In this document: positions 1-10,340 of the stretch, piece by piece | Layout of the letters: each line of letters begins with the position of its first letter | How positions within the stretch are numbered: position 1 is the first letter of the stretch | Source of the DNA: Candidatus Faecousia excrementigallinarum | GTDB taxonomy: Bacteria > Bacillota > Clostridia > Oscillospirales > Oscillospiraceae | Assembly: GCA_018713285.1 (NCBI GenBank) | Contig: DVFK01000110.1 | Coordinates: 1-43,657 of the forward strand | Direction of reading: 5' to 3' | Length of the DNA: 43,657 nucleotides | Translations under genes and position numbers: made by a program | The notes under the pieces: model-generated | The model's database searches: none | What the model was told of the DNA's origin: nothing | Seen by the model: the letters and a program-made list of their open reading frames with translations, nothing else

Positions 1-62
1 ACCAGCGCTTCCAGGTCTGTTATAACCGCTTCTCGCCGGGCATCTTTTCTCCATTGTTCCAT
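1..62 (-). CDS. IS1182-family (DUF772) transposase, N-terminal fragment cut by window edge
   Basis: Only the first 20 complete codons are present, beginning MEQWRKDARREAVITDLEAL. They match the start of the longer copy at 43455-43657 residue for residue. That copy continues into the DNGRP-x-DPVVLIKM motif, which marks DUF772/IS1182-type transposases. The start is the ATG at 62, preceded on the minus strand by a GGGGGTG ribosome site. The family call rests on the right-hand copy. Whether this copy is intact outside the window is unknown. Confidence 0.75.
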   Translation of the reverse strand, partial: MEQWRKDARREAVITDLEAL

Positions 63-128
63 GAAAACACCCCCATATCCGTATTATACCAGATATGAGG
101 GCGTTTTGGTAGTTTTTTGACAAGCTGA
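1..128 (-). mobile_element. IS1182/DUF772-type insertion sequence, left copy, 5' end only
   Basis: Positions 1-130 are an inverted copy of 43387-43516, with 125 of 130 bases the same by eye. The copy contains the transposase start, its promoter and the outer end of the element, and it runs off the left edge. Read on the minus strand, the shared sequence begins right after the terminator stem at 127-158 with AGCTTGTCAAAAAACTACC. The promoter is an extended -10 (TGGTATAAT) inside a small inverted repeat (CCCTCATATC and GATATGGGGG). The exact terminal inverted repeat cannot be fixed from two partial copies. Confidence 0.8.
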
Positions 129-158
129 AGCGGAGCGCAAAACCTTGCGCTCCGCTTC
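127..158 (-). terminator. Terminator stem of the ara operon, its U-tract displaced by the IS
   Basis: A perfect 14-bp stem (127-140 with 145-158, loop 141-144) lies 7 bp after the araD stop. On the minus strand an A-rich stretch precedes the stem. Where a U-tract would be expected the IS sequence starts instead. The right end of the window shows the same arrangement. Confidence 0.7.
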
Positions 159-165
159 TTTGCTA

Positions 166-858
166 TCAGCCCTGGCCGTAGTAGGCGTTTTTGCCGTGCT
201 TGCGCAGGTAGTGCTTATCCAGCAGCTCCTGCTGCATCCGTCCGGCCTGGGGGTTTAGCTGAAGGGCGTGGAAGTCCATGAAGGCCACTTCCTCCAGCAC
301 CACCGCATTGTGGACGGCGTCGTGGGCATCCTTACCCCAGGCGAAGGGGCCGTGGCTGTGGACCACAACGGCGGGGATGGTCATGGGGTCAATCCCCTGG
401 AAGGTTTCAATAATCACATTGCCGGTTTCCAGCTCGTACTCTCCCGCAATCTCCTCCGGGGTCATCTTCCGGGTACAGGGGATATCCCCATAGAAGTAGT
501 CCCCCTGGGTGGTGCCCATGGCAGGAATGCTTCTGCCGGCCTGGGCAAAAGTGGTTGCCCAGCGGCTGTGGGTATGGACGATACCGCCCATCTCCGGGTA
601 AGCCCGGTACAGAGCCAGGTGGGTGGGGGTGTCGCTGGAGGGCTTCCACTTCCCTTCCACCACCTTGCCGGTGGCGATGTCCACCACCACCATATCCTCG
701 GCGGTCATGCCCTCATAGGGCACGCCGGAGGGCTTGATGACCATAAGATTCTTTTCCCGGTCTACTCCGGACACATTGCCCCAGGTGAAGGTAATGAGGC
801 CGTATTTCGGCAGCAGGAGGTTCGCCTCCAGCACTTCCTGTTTCAGTTTTTCCAGCAT
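166..858 (-). CDS. araD: L-ribulose-5-phosphate 4-epimerase
   Basis: This cytosolic class II aldolase-fold enzyme converts L-ribulose 5-phosphate to D-xylulose 5-phosphate, the last step of arabinose breakdown before the pentose phosphate pathway. The 230 residues match the usual AraD length (about 230). Visible family features are the N-terminal [12 protein letters not shown] stretch, the KPSGVPYE phosphate-binding segment, the zinc-ligand HTHS motif near residue 95 and the later [11 protein letters not shown] motif. The gene is last in the minus-strand ara operon, 12 bp after araA, and is followed by a terminator stem. Confidence is high because of the neighbouring araA and kinase genes; fuculose-phosphate aldolases share the fold but not this context. 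Confidence 0.93.
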   Translation of the reverse strand: MLEKLKQEVLEANLLLPKYGLITFTWGNVSGVDREKNLMVIKPSGVPYEGMTAEDMVVVDIATGKVVEGKWKPSSDTPTHLALYRAYPEMGGIVHTHSRWATTFAQAGRSIPAMGTTQGDYFYGDIPCTRKMTPEEIAGEYELETGNVIIETFQGIDPMTIPAVVVHSHGPFAWGKDAHDAVHNAVVLEEVAFMDFHALQLNPQAGRMQQELLDKHYLRKHGKNAYYGQG

Positions 859-870
859 AGCGGCACCCTC

Positions 871-2343
871 TTACTGGAGCTTCCAGGCCAGGTCGTTCAG
901 GAACAGCTGCTGCTCCAGGCCTTCCACGGTGGTGTCCTTGCCGATGTGGACATACTCAATGCCCATGATATTGGCCCAGTCCTTCATCTGCTCGGCGGTC
1001 ACGTCGTAGCTGAGGACCGTGTGGTGGGCGCCGCCGGCGGTAATCCAGCACTCCACACCGGTGGTCAGGTTGGGCATAGCCTGCCACATCACCCGGGCAA
1101 CGGGCAGGTTGGGCATGGGCATAATGGGCTTGACGCAGTGGATGTCCTGGCAGATGAGGCGCAGGCGGCCGCCCATATCAATGAGGGATACCACAATGGC
1201 GTCCCCCTCCTTGCCCTCGAACACCAGACGGGCGGGGTCCTTCTCGTTCATGCCGATGCCCAGGAAGTGGGTCTCAATGCGGGGCTTATTGCCTGCCAGG
1301 GAGGGGCAGACTTCCAGCATATGGGCACCCAGGCTGTACTGCTGACCGGGCACCAGGTGGTAGGTGTAGTCCTCCATGAAGCCGGAGGCACCGTTGCCGT
1401 TCTCGCCCATGGCCTTCATGATGGCGGTCATGGCGGAGACCTTCCAGTCACCCTCGCCGCCGTAGCCGTAGCCCTGAGCCATCAGGTGCTGGGAGGCAAG
1501 GCCAGGCAGCTGCTCCATGCCGTACAGATCCTGGAAGGTGTTGGCGAAAGCCTTGCAGCCCTCGGCGTCCATCATCTTCTTCATGGCAATCTCTTCTTTT
1601 GCCTGGTAGCGGATGGCTTCCATGTTGTCGGTGGCGATGTCATAGTTTGCCTTGTACTCGGCAACCAGAGCGTCAATCTCTTCCTCGGTAACTGCGTTCA
1701 TCACCTTCACCAGATCGCCCACGGCCCAGGTATTCACCTGCCAGCCCAGCTTGGCCTGGACTTCCACCTTGTCGCCCTCGGTGACAGCCACTTCCCGCAT
1801 ATTGTCGCCGAAGCGCATGACCTTCAGCTTCCGGGACACAGCCACGCCCACAGCGGTGCGCATCCAGGCACCCAGACGCTTCTGGACGGACTCGTCCTTC
1901 CAGTAGCCGGCAATCACCTTCCGGGGCATCCGCAGCCGGGCGGCGATGAAGCCGTGCTCCCGGTCGCCATGGGCTGCCTGGTTCAGGTTCATGAAGTCCA
2001 TGTCGATTTCCTCGTTGGGAATCTCCAGGTTGTACTGGGTAGCCAGGTGGCAGTAGGGCTTCTGGAGGTTTACAAAGCCGTTGATCCACATCTTGGAGGG
2101 GCTGAAGGTGTGGCACCAGGTGATGATGCCGCAGCAGTTGTCGTTGTAGTTGGCTTCCTTCACCACATCTGCAATCTCCTGATTGGTCTTGGCGGTGACC
2201 TTGTATACCAGCTTGTAAGGGAGGTTTCCGGAGGCGTTGAGGGCCTCGGTCATCTCGGCGGCACGCTTGTCCACGATTTCCAGCACTTCCGGGCCGTACA
2301 GGAACTGAGAGCCCACTACAAACCAAAATTCACGATTTTCCAT
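871..2343 (-). CDS. araA: L-arabinose isomerase
   Basis: The enzyme interconverts L-arabinose and L-ribulose, the first intracellular step of the pathway. The 490-residue product has the family's usual length and its N-terminal FWFVVGSQFLYG signature, followed by the ITWCHTFSPSKMWI segment and a late MPNLPVARVMWQ region. An upstream in-frame ATG would add eight residues, but those codons overlap the ribosome site and the kinase stop. The ATG at 2343 has AAGGAGAA at a good distance and is preferred. The gene lies 20 bp after the kinase gene and 12 bp before araD, so it is surely cotranscribed. It should be repressed by the adjacent AraR. Confidence 0.95.
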   Translation of the reverse strand: MENREFWFVVGSQFLYGPEVLEIVDKRAAEMTEALNASGNLPYKLVYKVTAKTNQEIADVVKEANYNDNCCGIITWCHTFSPSKMWINGFVNLQKPYCHLATQYNLEIPNEEIDMDFMNLNQAAHGDREHGFIAARLRMPRKVIAGYWKDESVQKRLGAWMRTAVGVAVSRKLKVMRFGDNMREVAVTEGDKVEVQAKLGWQVNTWAVGDLVKVMNAVTEEEIDALVAEYKANYDIATDNMEAIRYQAKEEIAMKKMMDAEGCKAFANTFQDLYGMEQLPGLASQHLMAQGYGYGGEGDWKVSAMTAIMKAMGENGNGASGFMEDYTYHLVPGQQYSLGAHMLEVCPSLAGNKPRIETHFLGIGMNEKDPARLVFEGKEGDAIVVSLIDMGGRLRLICQDIHCVKPIMPMPNLPVARVMWQAMPNLTTGVECWITAGGAHHTVLSYDVTAEQMKDWANIMGIEYVHIGKDTTVEGLEQQLFLNDLAWKLQ

Positions 2344-2363
2344 TGCTTGTCTTCTCCTTTTCA

Positions 2364-3899
2364 TCAAATGGTTTCCACAGCGGCCCGTTGAGCTTTCAGG
2401 CCGTTCTTGAACTGGGTCAGATAGGCATTGAAGCCCGCCACTTCCTCAGGTTCCGGTGCCAGGGTGACGCTCTTGGCGCCAGCGAATACCCGGTTGCTCA
2501 GATACTGCTCCAGGGTCTCCCCCTCGGCTTTGTTCAGCATATAGGCAGAGAGCAGCGCCATACCGTAGGGGCCGCCCTCGCCGGCGGTTTCCATGCAGGT
2601 GACCGGGGCGTTGCAGGCGGCAGCCATGTACTTCTGGCCCACCACCGGGGTCTTGAACAGGCCGCCGTGGCCGGTGAGGCTGTCAATGGCTACGCCCTCT
2701 TCCGCCAGAATATCCATGCCGATTTTCAGGGTGGACATGGTGGCGTAGAGCTGGGAGCGGAGGAAATTTGCCAGGGTAAAGCTGCTGTCGGGCTTTCTGA
2801 CCACCATGGGACGGCCGCCGTCCAGGTGGGTGACGCCTTCGCCAGCCATGTAGTTATAGGTGGTGACGCCGCCGCAATCCACGTCCCCTTCCAGGCTCTT
2901 CTGGTACAGCTTGGTATAAAGGTCATTGGTGGTGACAGAGCCGCCGAACAGCTCCACCGTCTCCCGCAGCACCTTCACCCAGGCGTTCATGTCATTGGTG
3001 CAGTTGTTGCAGTGAACCATTGCCACCGCCTTGCCGGTGGGGGTGGTCACCAGGTCGATTTCCTCGTGAACCTGAGAAAGGGGCTTTTCCAGCACCACCA
3101 TGGAGAAAATGGAGGTACCGGCGGACACATTGCCGGTTCTGGGAGCTACGGCATTGGTAGCGGTCATGCCGGTGCCGGCGTCGCCCTCTGCAGGGGCAAA
3201 GGGGATCCCCTCCGGCAGCATACCCCCCAGAAGGGCAGCGCCTTGGGCTGTCAGCTTGCCCGCAGGCTCACCTGCCACCAGCACCTGGGGAAGCACCTCC
3301 CGGATATTCCAGGGCAGGTTGTATTTTGCCAGGATTTCTTCCATCTTTCCCATCATGCCCTCGTCATACCCGTTGGTTTCCGAGTCGATGAGGAACATTC
3401 CGGAGGCCTCGCCCACGCCCACGGCGTTGACACCGGTGAGCATATAGTGGACATAGCCCGCCAGAGTGGTAATATGGGCAATTTGCGGCACATGGGGCTC
3501 CCCATTGAGAATGGCCTGGTACAGGTGGGCAATGCTCCAGCGCTGGGGGATGTTGAACCGGAAAGCCTCCGTCAACTCCCGGGCAGCCTGGGCGGTGATG
3601 GTATTCTGCCAGGTGCGGAAGGGCACCAGCAGGTTCCAGTCCTTGTCAAAAGCCAGGTAGCCGTGCATCATGGCGGACACGCCCATGGCCTTGACGCTGC
3701 CGGGATTGGCAATACCGGAGACGGCGGTTTTCAGGCCCTGCCAAACCTCCTCCAGGGAGTAGGTCCAGATGCCGTTTTCGTAGCTGGAAGCCCAGGTATA
3801 GTCCCCGGAGGACACGGGCACATGGTTCTCGCCGATGGTAACTGCCTTGATACGGGTGGAGCCCAGCTCCAGGCCCAGGCAGGTATTTTCATGGTTCAC
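2364..3899 (-). CDS. FGGY-family carbohydrate kinase, probable L-ribulokinase
   Basis: This cytosolic sugar kinase probably phosphorylates L-ribulose, filling the step between araA and araD. The 511 residues carry the FGGY phosphate-binding start (LGLELGSTRIKAV), a central GDAGTGMTATNAV region and the C-terminal GGLFKTPVVGQKYMAA and GEGGPYGMALLSAY segments of the ATPase fold. The best start is the GTG at 3899, with AAGGAGGT seven bases upstream; a TTG start eight codons earlier would lie over that site. It differs clearly from E. coli AraB and resembles the kinase often found beside araA in gut Clostridia. Substrate assignment is by context only. Confidence 0.82.
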   Translation of the reverse strand: MNHENTCLGLELGSTRIKAVTIGENHVPVSSGDYTWASSYENGIWTYSLEEVWQGLKTAVSGIANPGSVKAMGVSAMMHGYLAFDKDWNLLVPFRTWQNTITAQAARELTEAFRFNIPQRWSIAHLYQAILNGEPHVPQIAHITTLAGYVHYMLTGVNAVGVGEASGMFLIDSETNGYDEGMMGKMEEILAKYNLPWNIREVLPQVLVAGEPAGKLTAQGAALLGGMLPEGIPFAPAEGDAGTGMTATNAVAPRTGNVSAGTSIFSMVVLEKPLSQVHEEIDLVTTPTGKAVAMVHCNNCTNDMNAWVKVLRETVELFGGSVTTNDLYTKLYQKSLEGDVDCGGVTTYNYMAGEGVTHLDGGRPMVVRKPDSSFTLANFLRSQLYATMSTLKIGMDILAEEGVAIDSLTGHGGLFKTPVVGQKYMAAACNAPVTCMETAGEGGPYGMALLSAYMLNKAEGETLEQYLSNRVFAGAKSVTLAPEPEEVAGFNAYLTQFKNGLKAQRAAVETI

Positions 3900-3926
3900 A
3901 GGATATACCTCCTTGATAATCAACTG

Positions 3927-3954
3927 CCCAATCGCCCCTTTTGGGGCGATTGGG
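3927..3954 (-). other. Intercistronic stem-loop between permease and kinase genes
   Basis: A perfect 12-bp stem with a four-base loop lies between the second permease gene and the kinase. On the minus strand no U-tract follows, so it is more likely an RNA-stabilising or processing hairpin that divides the operon into transport and catabolic segments than a full terminator. Confidence 0.6.
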
Positions 3955-3961
3955 TGTTTTG

Positions 3962-5014
3962 TTACTGCTTTGCCTTATTCTTACGCATAAGGACCACGCT
4001 CTGAATCACCAGGAACAGGCAGATCATGGCTGCCACGGTGATGTTGGTCCACCAGGCCTCGTCCAGGCCCAGGGAAGCTACGATGTTCTTGATGGTACCG
4101 AGAGACAGCACACCGAAGAAGGTACCGACAATGTTGCCCACACCGCCGGTCAGGAGGGTGCCGCCGATGATGGAGGAGGCGATGGCGTTCATCTCAGCGC
4201 CGCTGGCGTGAGAAGGAGAGCCGGAGCCCACATGGAGGAAGTACACGAAGCCGCCGATGCCTGCCAGCACGCTGCACAGCAGGTGGGCCAGGAACTTGGT
4301 GCGCTTCACATTGATGCCCAGCATATTGGCACTCTGGGCATTGCCGCCGATGGCATAGAAGCCACGGCCCAGCTTGCTCCACCGGAGGAGAATAAACAGG
4401 AGAATCACCACTGCCAGAGCCACCAGAACGCCGGGCTCAATGTAGGCCGGCACATAGGCACCCAGCTTATTGTAGGAGCCCATGCCGGGGACATTGATCC
4501 GGACACCCTTAAGGGCCTGGAACGCCTCATTCTGCACATTGAACTGGGTGGAGTTTACAATGGTGGTCATGCCTCTGGCGAAGAACATACCTGCCAGGGA
4601 CACGATGAAAGGCTGGATGTCCAGGTATGCCACCAGGAAGCCCTGCACCAGGCCGAAAGCCAGGCCGATGCCCAGAGCCAGGAGGATGGCGGTACCCACA
4701 GAGCCTCCGCCGTAATCCAGGTTCACGGCGCAGCTCATGGCTACCAGAGCGGTCATGCCGCCCACGGAAATATCGATGCCGCCGGTAATCATAACCAGGC
4801 TCATACCGCAGGAAAGGATAATGAGGGCGGCATTCTCGTTGAGCATATTGAAGAAGGTCTGGGGCTTCAGGAATCCGGAGCCCAGAAATACTACTGCACA
4901 GACATACATCAGCAGGAAAACGCCGATGGTGATGGTCAGCAGCAGATTGGTATCGGAGAGATTGGACAGACCGGACAGTTTGGTCAATCTGCCCTTCTTT
5001 ACAGCCACATTCAT
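3962..5014 (-). CDS. Sugar ABC transporter permease (YjfF-like)
   Basis: This membrane permease has 350 residues with about nine hydrophobic segments and the conserved GGIDISVGGMTALVAM stretch of the RbsC/YtfT/YjfF permease class. It pairs with the permease encoded just upstream (one base between stop and ATG) to form the channel of a sugar importer. The start at 5014 has GGGAGGG upstream. Relatives in E. coli (YtfQRT-YjfF) import galactofuranose. The ara genes beside it suggest arabinose, perhaps in furanose form, but substrate cannot be read from the sequence. Confidence 0.85.
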   Translation of the reverse strand: MNVAVKKGRLTKLSGLSNLSDTNLLLTITIGVFLLMYVCAVVFLGSGFLKPQTFFNMLNENAALIILSCGMSLVMITGGIDISVGGMTALVAMSCAVNLDYGGGSVGTAILLALGIGLAFGLVQGFLVAYLDIQPFIVSLAGMFFARGMTTIVNSTQFNVQNEAFQALKGVRINVPGMGSYNKLGAYVPAYIEPGVLVALAVVILLFILLRWSKLGRGFYAIGGNAQSANMLGINVKRTKFLAHLLCSVLAGIGGFVYFLHVGSGSPSHASGAEMNAIASSIIGGTLLTGGVGNIVGTFFGVLSLGTIKNIVASLGLDEAWWTNITVAAMICLFLVIQSVVLMRKNKAKQ

Positions 5015-5015
5015 C

Positions 5016-6098
5016 TTACTTCCCTCCCTTTACTGCTTTCCACATTTTGGACATCTTATCCCGGAACACGGGAGCGCTGATGACCACCAGGATGATGACC
5101 ACCACCGCCTTGTAGGCCGGCAGAGCATCGGAAGGCACCTTGAAGTTATACAAAGTGGTAGTCAGGAACTGAATCACATAGGCGCCCAGGATAGAGCCGG
5201 CCATGCTGAACTTGCCGCCGCTGAGGGCATTGCCGCCCAGAGCCACAGCCAGAATGGCGTCCATCTCAATGTCCTTGGCAATGGTGGAGTAGTTGATGGC
5301 GGAGCGGCTGACCTTCAAAAGGGCTGCCACGCCCACACACAGACCCAGAATCACATAGGTCAGGAACTTCACAAAAGCGGGGTTCAGACCGTTGAGCCGG
5401 GAGGAGTAGCTGTTGATACCCACGGACTGGGTATACAGCTTCAAGGTGGTAAACTTCATCACCAGGGCAATGATAATCATGCAGCCGACGGCGACGAACA
5501 CCGGGGTGGGAATGGGAACGCCGGGGATAAAGCCGCCGAACACAGCGAAGTTGGGGTCATTCAGCACCGGCAGCTTGTTGCCGTTAATCCAGGCAGCAAT
5601 GGAGCGGCCGGCGGTATACATAATAAGGGTTGCCACCATGGGCTGAATCTTGAAGTAGGCAACCAGGGTACCATTGAAGGCACCGCAGAGCATGGAAGCC
5701 AGGCAGCCCACAGCAAAGGCCAGAAGCAGAGAGGTTTCCATGGTGTCGGCCTTGGCATCGGCACCGCACAGGAGCCGGAGCATCACGGAACCGGCCACAG
5801 CGATGGTAGCGCCCACGGAAATATCCTGTCCGCCGGAGGCTGCGGTGACCAGGGTCATACCGATGGCCAGAATCACCAGCTCGGAGGCGTTGTTCAAAAT
5901 GGTAATCAGGTTACCGGTAAGAACCGGGTTGCCGTCATTGTTTTGTTTCAGGGTAACGGAGAAGAAGGTGGGGTCCATAATCAGATTGAAGATTACCAGC
6001 AATGCCAGAGCCGCAAAGGGAATGAAAATCTGACTGCGCACCACCCGCTTCAGCAGGGGCTCGTGAGCCTCTTTAATGGGATTTTGGAGCTTTGTCAT
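5016..6098 (-). CDS. Sugar ABC transporter permease (YtfT-like)
   Basis: The first of two membrane permeases of the importer, 360 residues. It has several hydrophobic helices and the SGGQDISVGATIAVAGSV motif found in the ribose/galactofuranose permease class. The longest open frame starts seven codons earlier, but the ATG at 6098 has GGAGGTGAG at ideal spacing inside the end of the ATPase gene, and only one base separates it from that stop. Translational coupling with the ATPase gene is likely. Expression should follow the binding-protein promoter at 8801-8829. Confidence 0.86.
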   Translation of the reverse strand: MTKLQNPIKEAHEPLLKRVVRSQIFIPFAALALLVIFNLIMDPTFFSVTLKQNNDGNPVLTGNLITILNNASELVILAIGMTLVTAASGGQDISVGATIAVAGSVMLRLLCGADAKADTMETSLLLAFAVGCLASMLCGAFNGTLVAYFKIQPMVATLIMYTAGRSIAAWINGNKLPVLNDPNFAVFGGFIPGVPIPTPVFVAVGCMIIIALVMKFTTLKLYTQSVGINSYSSRLNGLNPAFVKFLTYVILGLCVGVAALLKVSRSAINYSTIAKDIEMDAILAVALGGNALSGGKFSMAGSILGAYVIQFLTTTLYNFKVPSDALPAYKAVVVIILVVISAPVFRDKMSKMWKAVKGGK

Positions 6099-6099
6099 A

Positions 6100-7611
<1,512 letters not shown>

Positions 7612-7657
7612 GGTTGTTCGCCTCCATTCAATGGGGTTTCATTGGATTTTCATGGAA

Positions 7658-7700
7658 TTGGGCACGCAGCACGGCCCGTAAGGCCGAACCGCGTGCCCAA
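7658..7700 (-). other. Intergenic stem-loop after the binding-protein gene
   Basis: A 10-bp outer stem (7658-7667 with 7691-7700) encloses a second smaller stem. It sits in the 130-bp gap between the binding-protein and ATPase genes and lacks a U-tract on the minus strand. Such hairpins commonly protect the 3' end of the abundant binding-protein mRNA. Confidence 0.6.
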
Positions 7701-7741
7701 ATGGTGTTACCTAATAAACTGCGGAATACGTATGCCCGTTA

Positions 7742-8731
7742 TCAGATGCCGTAGTTGTCCACATCTTCCTGGGTGATGGTGCCAGCCTCGAAGTAGGTCT
7801 CCTCCAGGTAGATGACCTTCTGATCCAGGGTCTCGCCAGCTTCCAGCTTCTGGATAATCTCGTCGATGGTGTCAGCCTGGAAGGGGTTGCACTGGCCGTC
7901 GAAGTTCCAGGTGCCCTTCAGCACTTCTTCCAGAGCCCACTTGTTGCAGTCGAAGCCCATGATGATCACATCGCCGCCCACGCCGTGGGTGATGCCGGCG
8001 TCGTCCAGAGCGGACACAGCGCCACGAGCCATGTTGTCGTTCTCAGCGTAGATAACGTTGAACTCCTCGCCGGAAGCAATCACGGACTCAACAATCTGCT
8101 TGGCAGTCTCTTCGTCCCAGGAAGCGGTCTGCTGGGTAACCATGTTCCAGTTGGGATCCTCTTCGCACATCTTGGTCAGAGCATCGGAACGGCCCACCTG
8201 AGCGGAGGAACCCATAACGCCCTGAATGTGAATCACATTGTAGGTATCCAGCTTCTGCTCCTTCAGCCAGTCAACAGCGATCTGGCCTTCCTTGTAAGTA
8301 TCGGAAACCACGGAAGCCACGTACAGGCTCTCGTCAGCGTTGATGGTGCGGTCGTACAGGATGACCTGGATGCCGGCAGCCTGAGCGTCCTTCAGCACGG
8401 TGTCCCAGCCGGAAACGTCAGCAGCGGAAATCAGCAGGTAGTCCACTTCGTCCTGAACGAACTTCTGGGCAGCGGAAATCTGCTCGTCGTTCTTCAGAGA
8501 GTAAGCGAAGGAAGCTTCGTAGCCGTTCTCCTTACAGAACACACGCTTCAGGTCTTTGTCGTTGGCGGTACGGTAACCGGACTCGTTGGGGTCGTTGTTG
8601 ATGATGCCGACCTTGATCAGGCCGCCCTCATCGCCGCTGCCGCTGCTCTGCTGGGGATCTTCCTTGGGAGCGCAGGCAGCCATGGCCAGAACCATGCAAA
8701 GTGCCAGTACCAGTGCAAGTAACTTCTTCAT
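7742..8731 (-). CDS. Sugar ABC transporter substrate-binding lipoprotein (YtfQ/RbsB class)
   Basis: This 329-residue protein captures sugar outside the cell for the importer. It starts with a lipoprotein signal peptide (hydrophobic stretch, then LAMAAC with Cys20 as lipid anchor) and a Ser/Gly linker. The mature part is a type I periplasmic-binding fold, beginning IKVGIINNDPNESGYRTAND and ending with the usual GGDVIIMGFDCNKWALEEVL and YLEETYFEAG segments. It is the first gene of the ara operon, with a consensus promoter 70 bp upstream and the divergent araR beyond. The RBS is TAGGAG. Arabinose is the likely ligand by context; galactofuranose-type ligands remain possible. Confidence 0.88.
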   Translation of the reverse strand: MKKLLALVLALCMVLAMAACAPKEDPQQSSGSGDEGGLIKVGIINNDPNESGYRTANDKDLKRVFCKENGYEASFAYSLKNDEQISAAQKFVQDEVDYLLISAADVSGWDTVLKDAQAAGIQVILYDRTINADESLYVASVVSDTYKEGQIAVDWLKEQKLDTYNVIHIQGVMGSSAQVGRSDALTKMCEEDPNWNMVTQQTASWDEETAKQIVESVIASGEEFNVIYAENDNMARGAVSALDDAGITHGVGGDVIIMGFDCNKWALEEVLKGTWNFDGQCNPFQADTIDEIIQKLEAGETLDQKVIYLEETYFEAGTITQEDVDNYGI

Positions 8732-8800
8732 TTTGAAAACTCCTATCTTCTTTGATTTGTCAGCGCCCGGCTTTTCCGCCCGGCCGCTTAACTTGCCTTT

Positions 8801-8829
8801 AGTATACTTTGCTTTTTGGAGGGTGTCAA
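8801..8829 (-). promoter_or_regulatory. Sigma-A promoter of the ara transport/catabolic operon
   Basis: On the minus strand TTGACA (8824-8829) and TATACT (8801-8806) are separated by exactly 17 bases. The predicted transcript starts near 8794 and leaves a leader of about 60 bases before the binding-protein gene. Confidence 0.8.
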
Positions 8830-9130
8830 TAATTTATACGGCTTTTGTCGGTTTTCTATATGTTAAACAATACAAATTCTTTGTGCAGTTTTTTAGATTT
8901 TATTAAGAAACGGAGAATATTTGAAAATGAATCCAGATTTCTTATAATTTCTATTATTTTATCTCACATTTTGCGGTGCATTATTTGTACTTGTTTTGTA
9001 TCGCCGCCCTCACTATCCCCAATCAAATTGCACAATCCCATGGTTTTCTTGCGGATTTCCCTGGGGTTTTTTATGGAAATTTTAAGAAGCTGTCTTGCTT
9101 CATCCCCATTGCCCCCTTCTGTTTCCGGAA
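8830..9130. other. AT-rich divergent intergenic region, no gene recognised
   Basis: Between the two divergent ara promoters I see no convincing coding sequence. Two sequences resemble single AraR half-sites: TACAAAT at 8871-8877 and ATTTGTAC at 8983-8990. Neither has a good partner arm, so they are weak candidates. Confidence 0.4.
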
Positions 9131-9146
9131 AATAATACGTACAATT
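9131..9146. promoter_or_regulatory. Candidate AraR operator
   Basis: The 16 bases AATAATACGTACAATT match the Bacillus AraR operator (ATTTGTACGTACAAAT) at 12 positions, including the whole TACGTACAA core. It lies just upstream of the araR -35 element, a place suited to autorepression. The binding protein is inferred from the adjacent gene. Confidence 0.6.
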
Positions 9147-9159
9147 TTCCCGATACATA

Positions 9160-9187
9160 TTGATTTTTCCGTTTTTTATACTATACT
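9160..9187 (+). promoter_or_regulatory. Probable araR promoter
   Basis: TTGATT (9160-9165), 16 bases, then TATACT (9182-9187), giving a start near 9194 and a leader of about 28 bases before the araR ATG. Confidence 0.6.
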
Positions 9188-9221
9188 AAATGTAACCAAT
9201 CCCCGGAAAAGGAGGATAAAT

Positions 9222-10298
9222 ATGGCTGTACCAAAATATCAATCTGTTGCAGACGACCTGCGCTTCCACATTCTCCATGGGAAGTATGCGGGCAGCCGCA
9301 CCTTACCCACGGAATTTGTCATTGCAAACCAATATGGGGTCAGCCGCCAGACTGTCCGCCAGGCCCTTGCCCTTCTGGCAAAAGCAGGGCTCATCGAAAA
9401 GCGCCAGGGCAGCGGCTCCCACATTGTCCGAAACTCCCTGACAGAGTCCTCCCCCTACCGCTCCGTGGCCATCATTGCCACCTATATCAGCGACTACATC
9501 TTCCCCGGTGTGCTCCGGGAGATGGAGACCGTTCTCTCCCGGAACAACTGCACCCCCTCCCTCTTTGCCACCCAGAACCAGGTGGCCAACGAGCGGAAGA
9601 TTCTGCAAACCCTTTTGTCCATGCCTGTGGACGGGATTCTGGTGGAGGGCACCAAGTCCGCCCTGCCCAATCCCAACCTGGACCTGTACCAGCAGCTTAT
9701 GGCCAAGGGAATCCCCCTGTTGTTCTTCCACGGTGCCTACGCCCAGCTCCCCGGTGCTCCCTTTGTGCTGGACGACAACGCCGGGGGCGGGCGGATGCTC
9801 ACAGAGTACCTGCTCCAGAAGGGACACCGGCACATCGCCGGTATCTTCAAATCCGACGACATCCAGGGTCCCGAGCGCTATGCCGGCTACACCGCCGCCC
9901 TGCGGGACGCCGGGATTCCTGTGGACGACCGGTACATCTTCTGGTACAACACGGAGAACAAGCACACCCTCTTCCCCTCGGACTCCCAGATGCCCATGAA
10001 TCTGGGGCGGGAGCTGCCCCCGGAGTGCAGCGCCGTCATCTGCTACAATGACGAAATCGCCGCCTCCCTCATAAACACTTTGCGGCTGCAGCAGGTGAAG
10101 ATTCCCCAGCAGATGGCAGTGGTGAGCTTTGACAACAGCACCTACAGCCGTCTGTCCCCCATCCCCATCACTTCTTTGTCTCACGGCGACAAGAATGTGG
10201 GACACATTGCCGCCCAGCAGCTTTTGTCCCAGATGGAAAATGGAAGCTGTCAATCCCAGTTCGTCCCCTGGGAACTGGTGGAGCGGGAAAGCAGCTAA
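9222..10298 (+). CDS. araR: Arabinose-responsive repressor AraR (GntR HTH fused to LacI-type sensor)
   Basis: This 358-residue transcription factor probably represses the divergent ara operon and itself until arabinose binds. Residues 1-70 form a GntR winged helix (YQSVADDLRFHILHGKY, then YGVSRQTVRQALALL and RQGSGSHI). From about residue 80 on there is a LacI/GalR-type periplasmic-binding fold, including VAIIATYISDYIFPGVLREM and the late VVSFDNS segment. This two-part plan is typical of AraR of Firmicutes. The start at 9222 has GGAGG at good spacing; the open frame extends upstream without a ribosome site. A strong hairpin follows the stop. Confidence 0.92.
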   Translation: MAVPKYQSVADDLRFHILHGKYAGSRTLPTEFVIANQYGVSRQTVRQALALLAKAGLIEKRQGSGSHIVRNSLTESSPYRSVAIIATYISDYIFPGVLREMETVLSRNNCTPSLFATQNQVANERKILQTLLSMPVDGILVEGTKSALPNPNLDLYQQLMAKGIPLLFFHGAYAQLPGAPFVLDDNAGGGRMLTEYLLQKGHRHIAGIFKSDDIQGPERYAGYTAALRDAGIPVDDRYIFWYNTENKHTLFPSDSQMPMNLGRELPPECSAVICYNDEIAASLINTLRLQQVKIPQQMAVVSFDNSTYSRLSPIPITSLSHGDKNVGHIAAQQLLSQMENGSCQSQFVPWELVERESS

Positions 10299-10302
10299 AC
10301 AA

Positions 10303-10340
10303 AAAGCCCTTCAGACACCGTTCGGTTTCTGAAGGGCTTT
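10303..10340. terminator. Bidirectional terminator between araR and the Spo0A-like gene
   Basis: A 13-bp stem (10303-10315 with 10328-10340) starts four bases after the araR stop and overlaps the last two bases of the convergent regulator gene. A-rich and T-rich flanks on the two sides let it serve both genes. Confidence 0.75.

Noticed and set aside
268-2391. Plus-strand open frame of 707 codons over araD-araA
   Set aside because: Shadow of two recognised enzymes, His/Gly/Val-rich without family features or a ribosome site.
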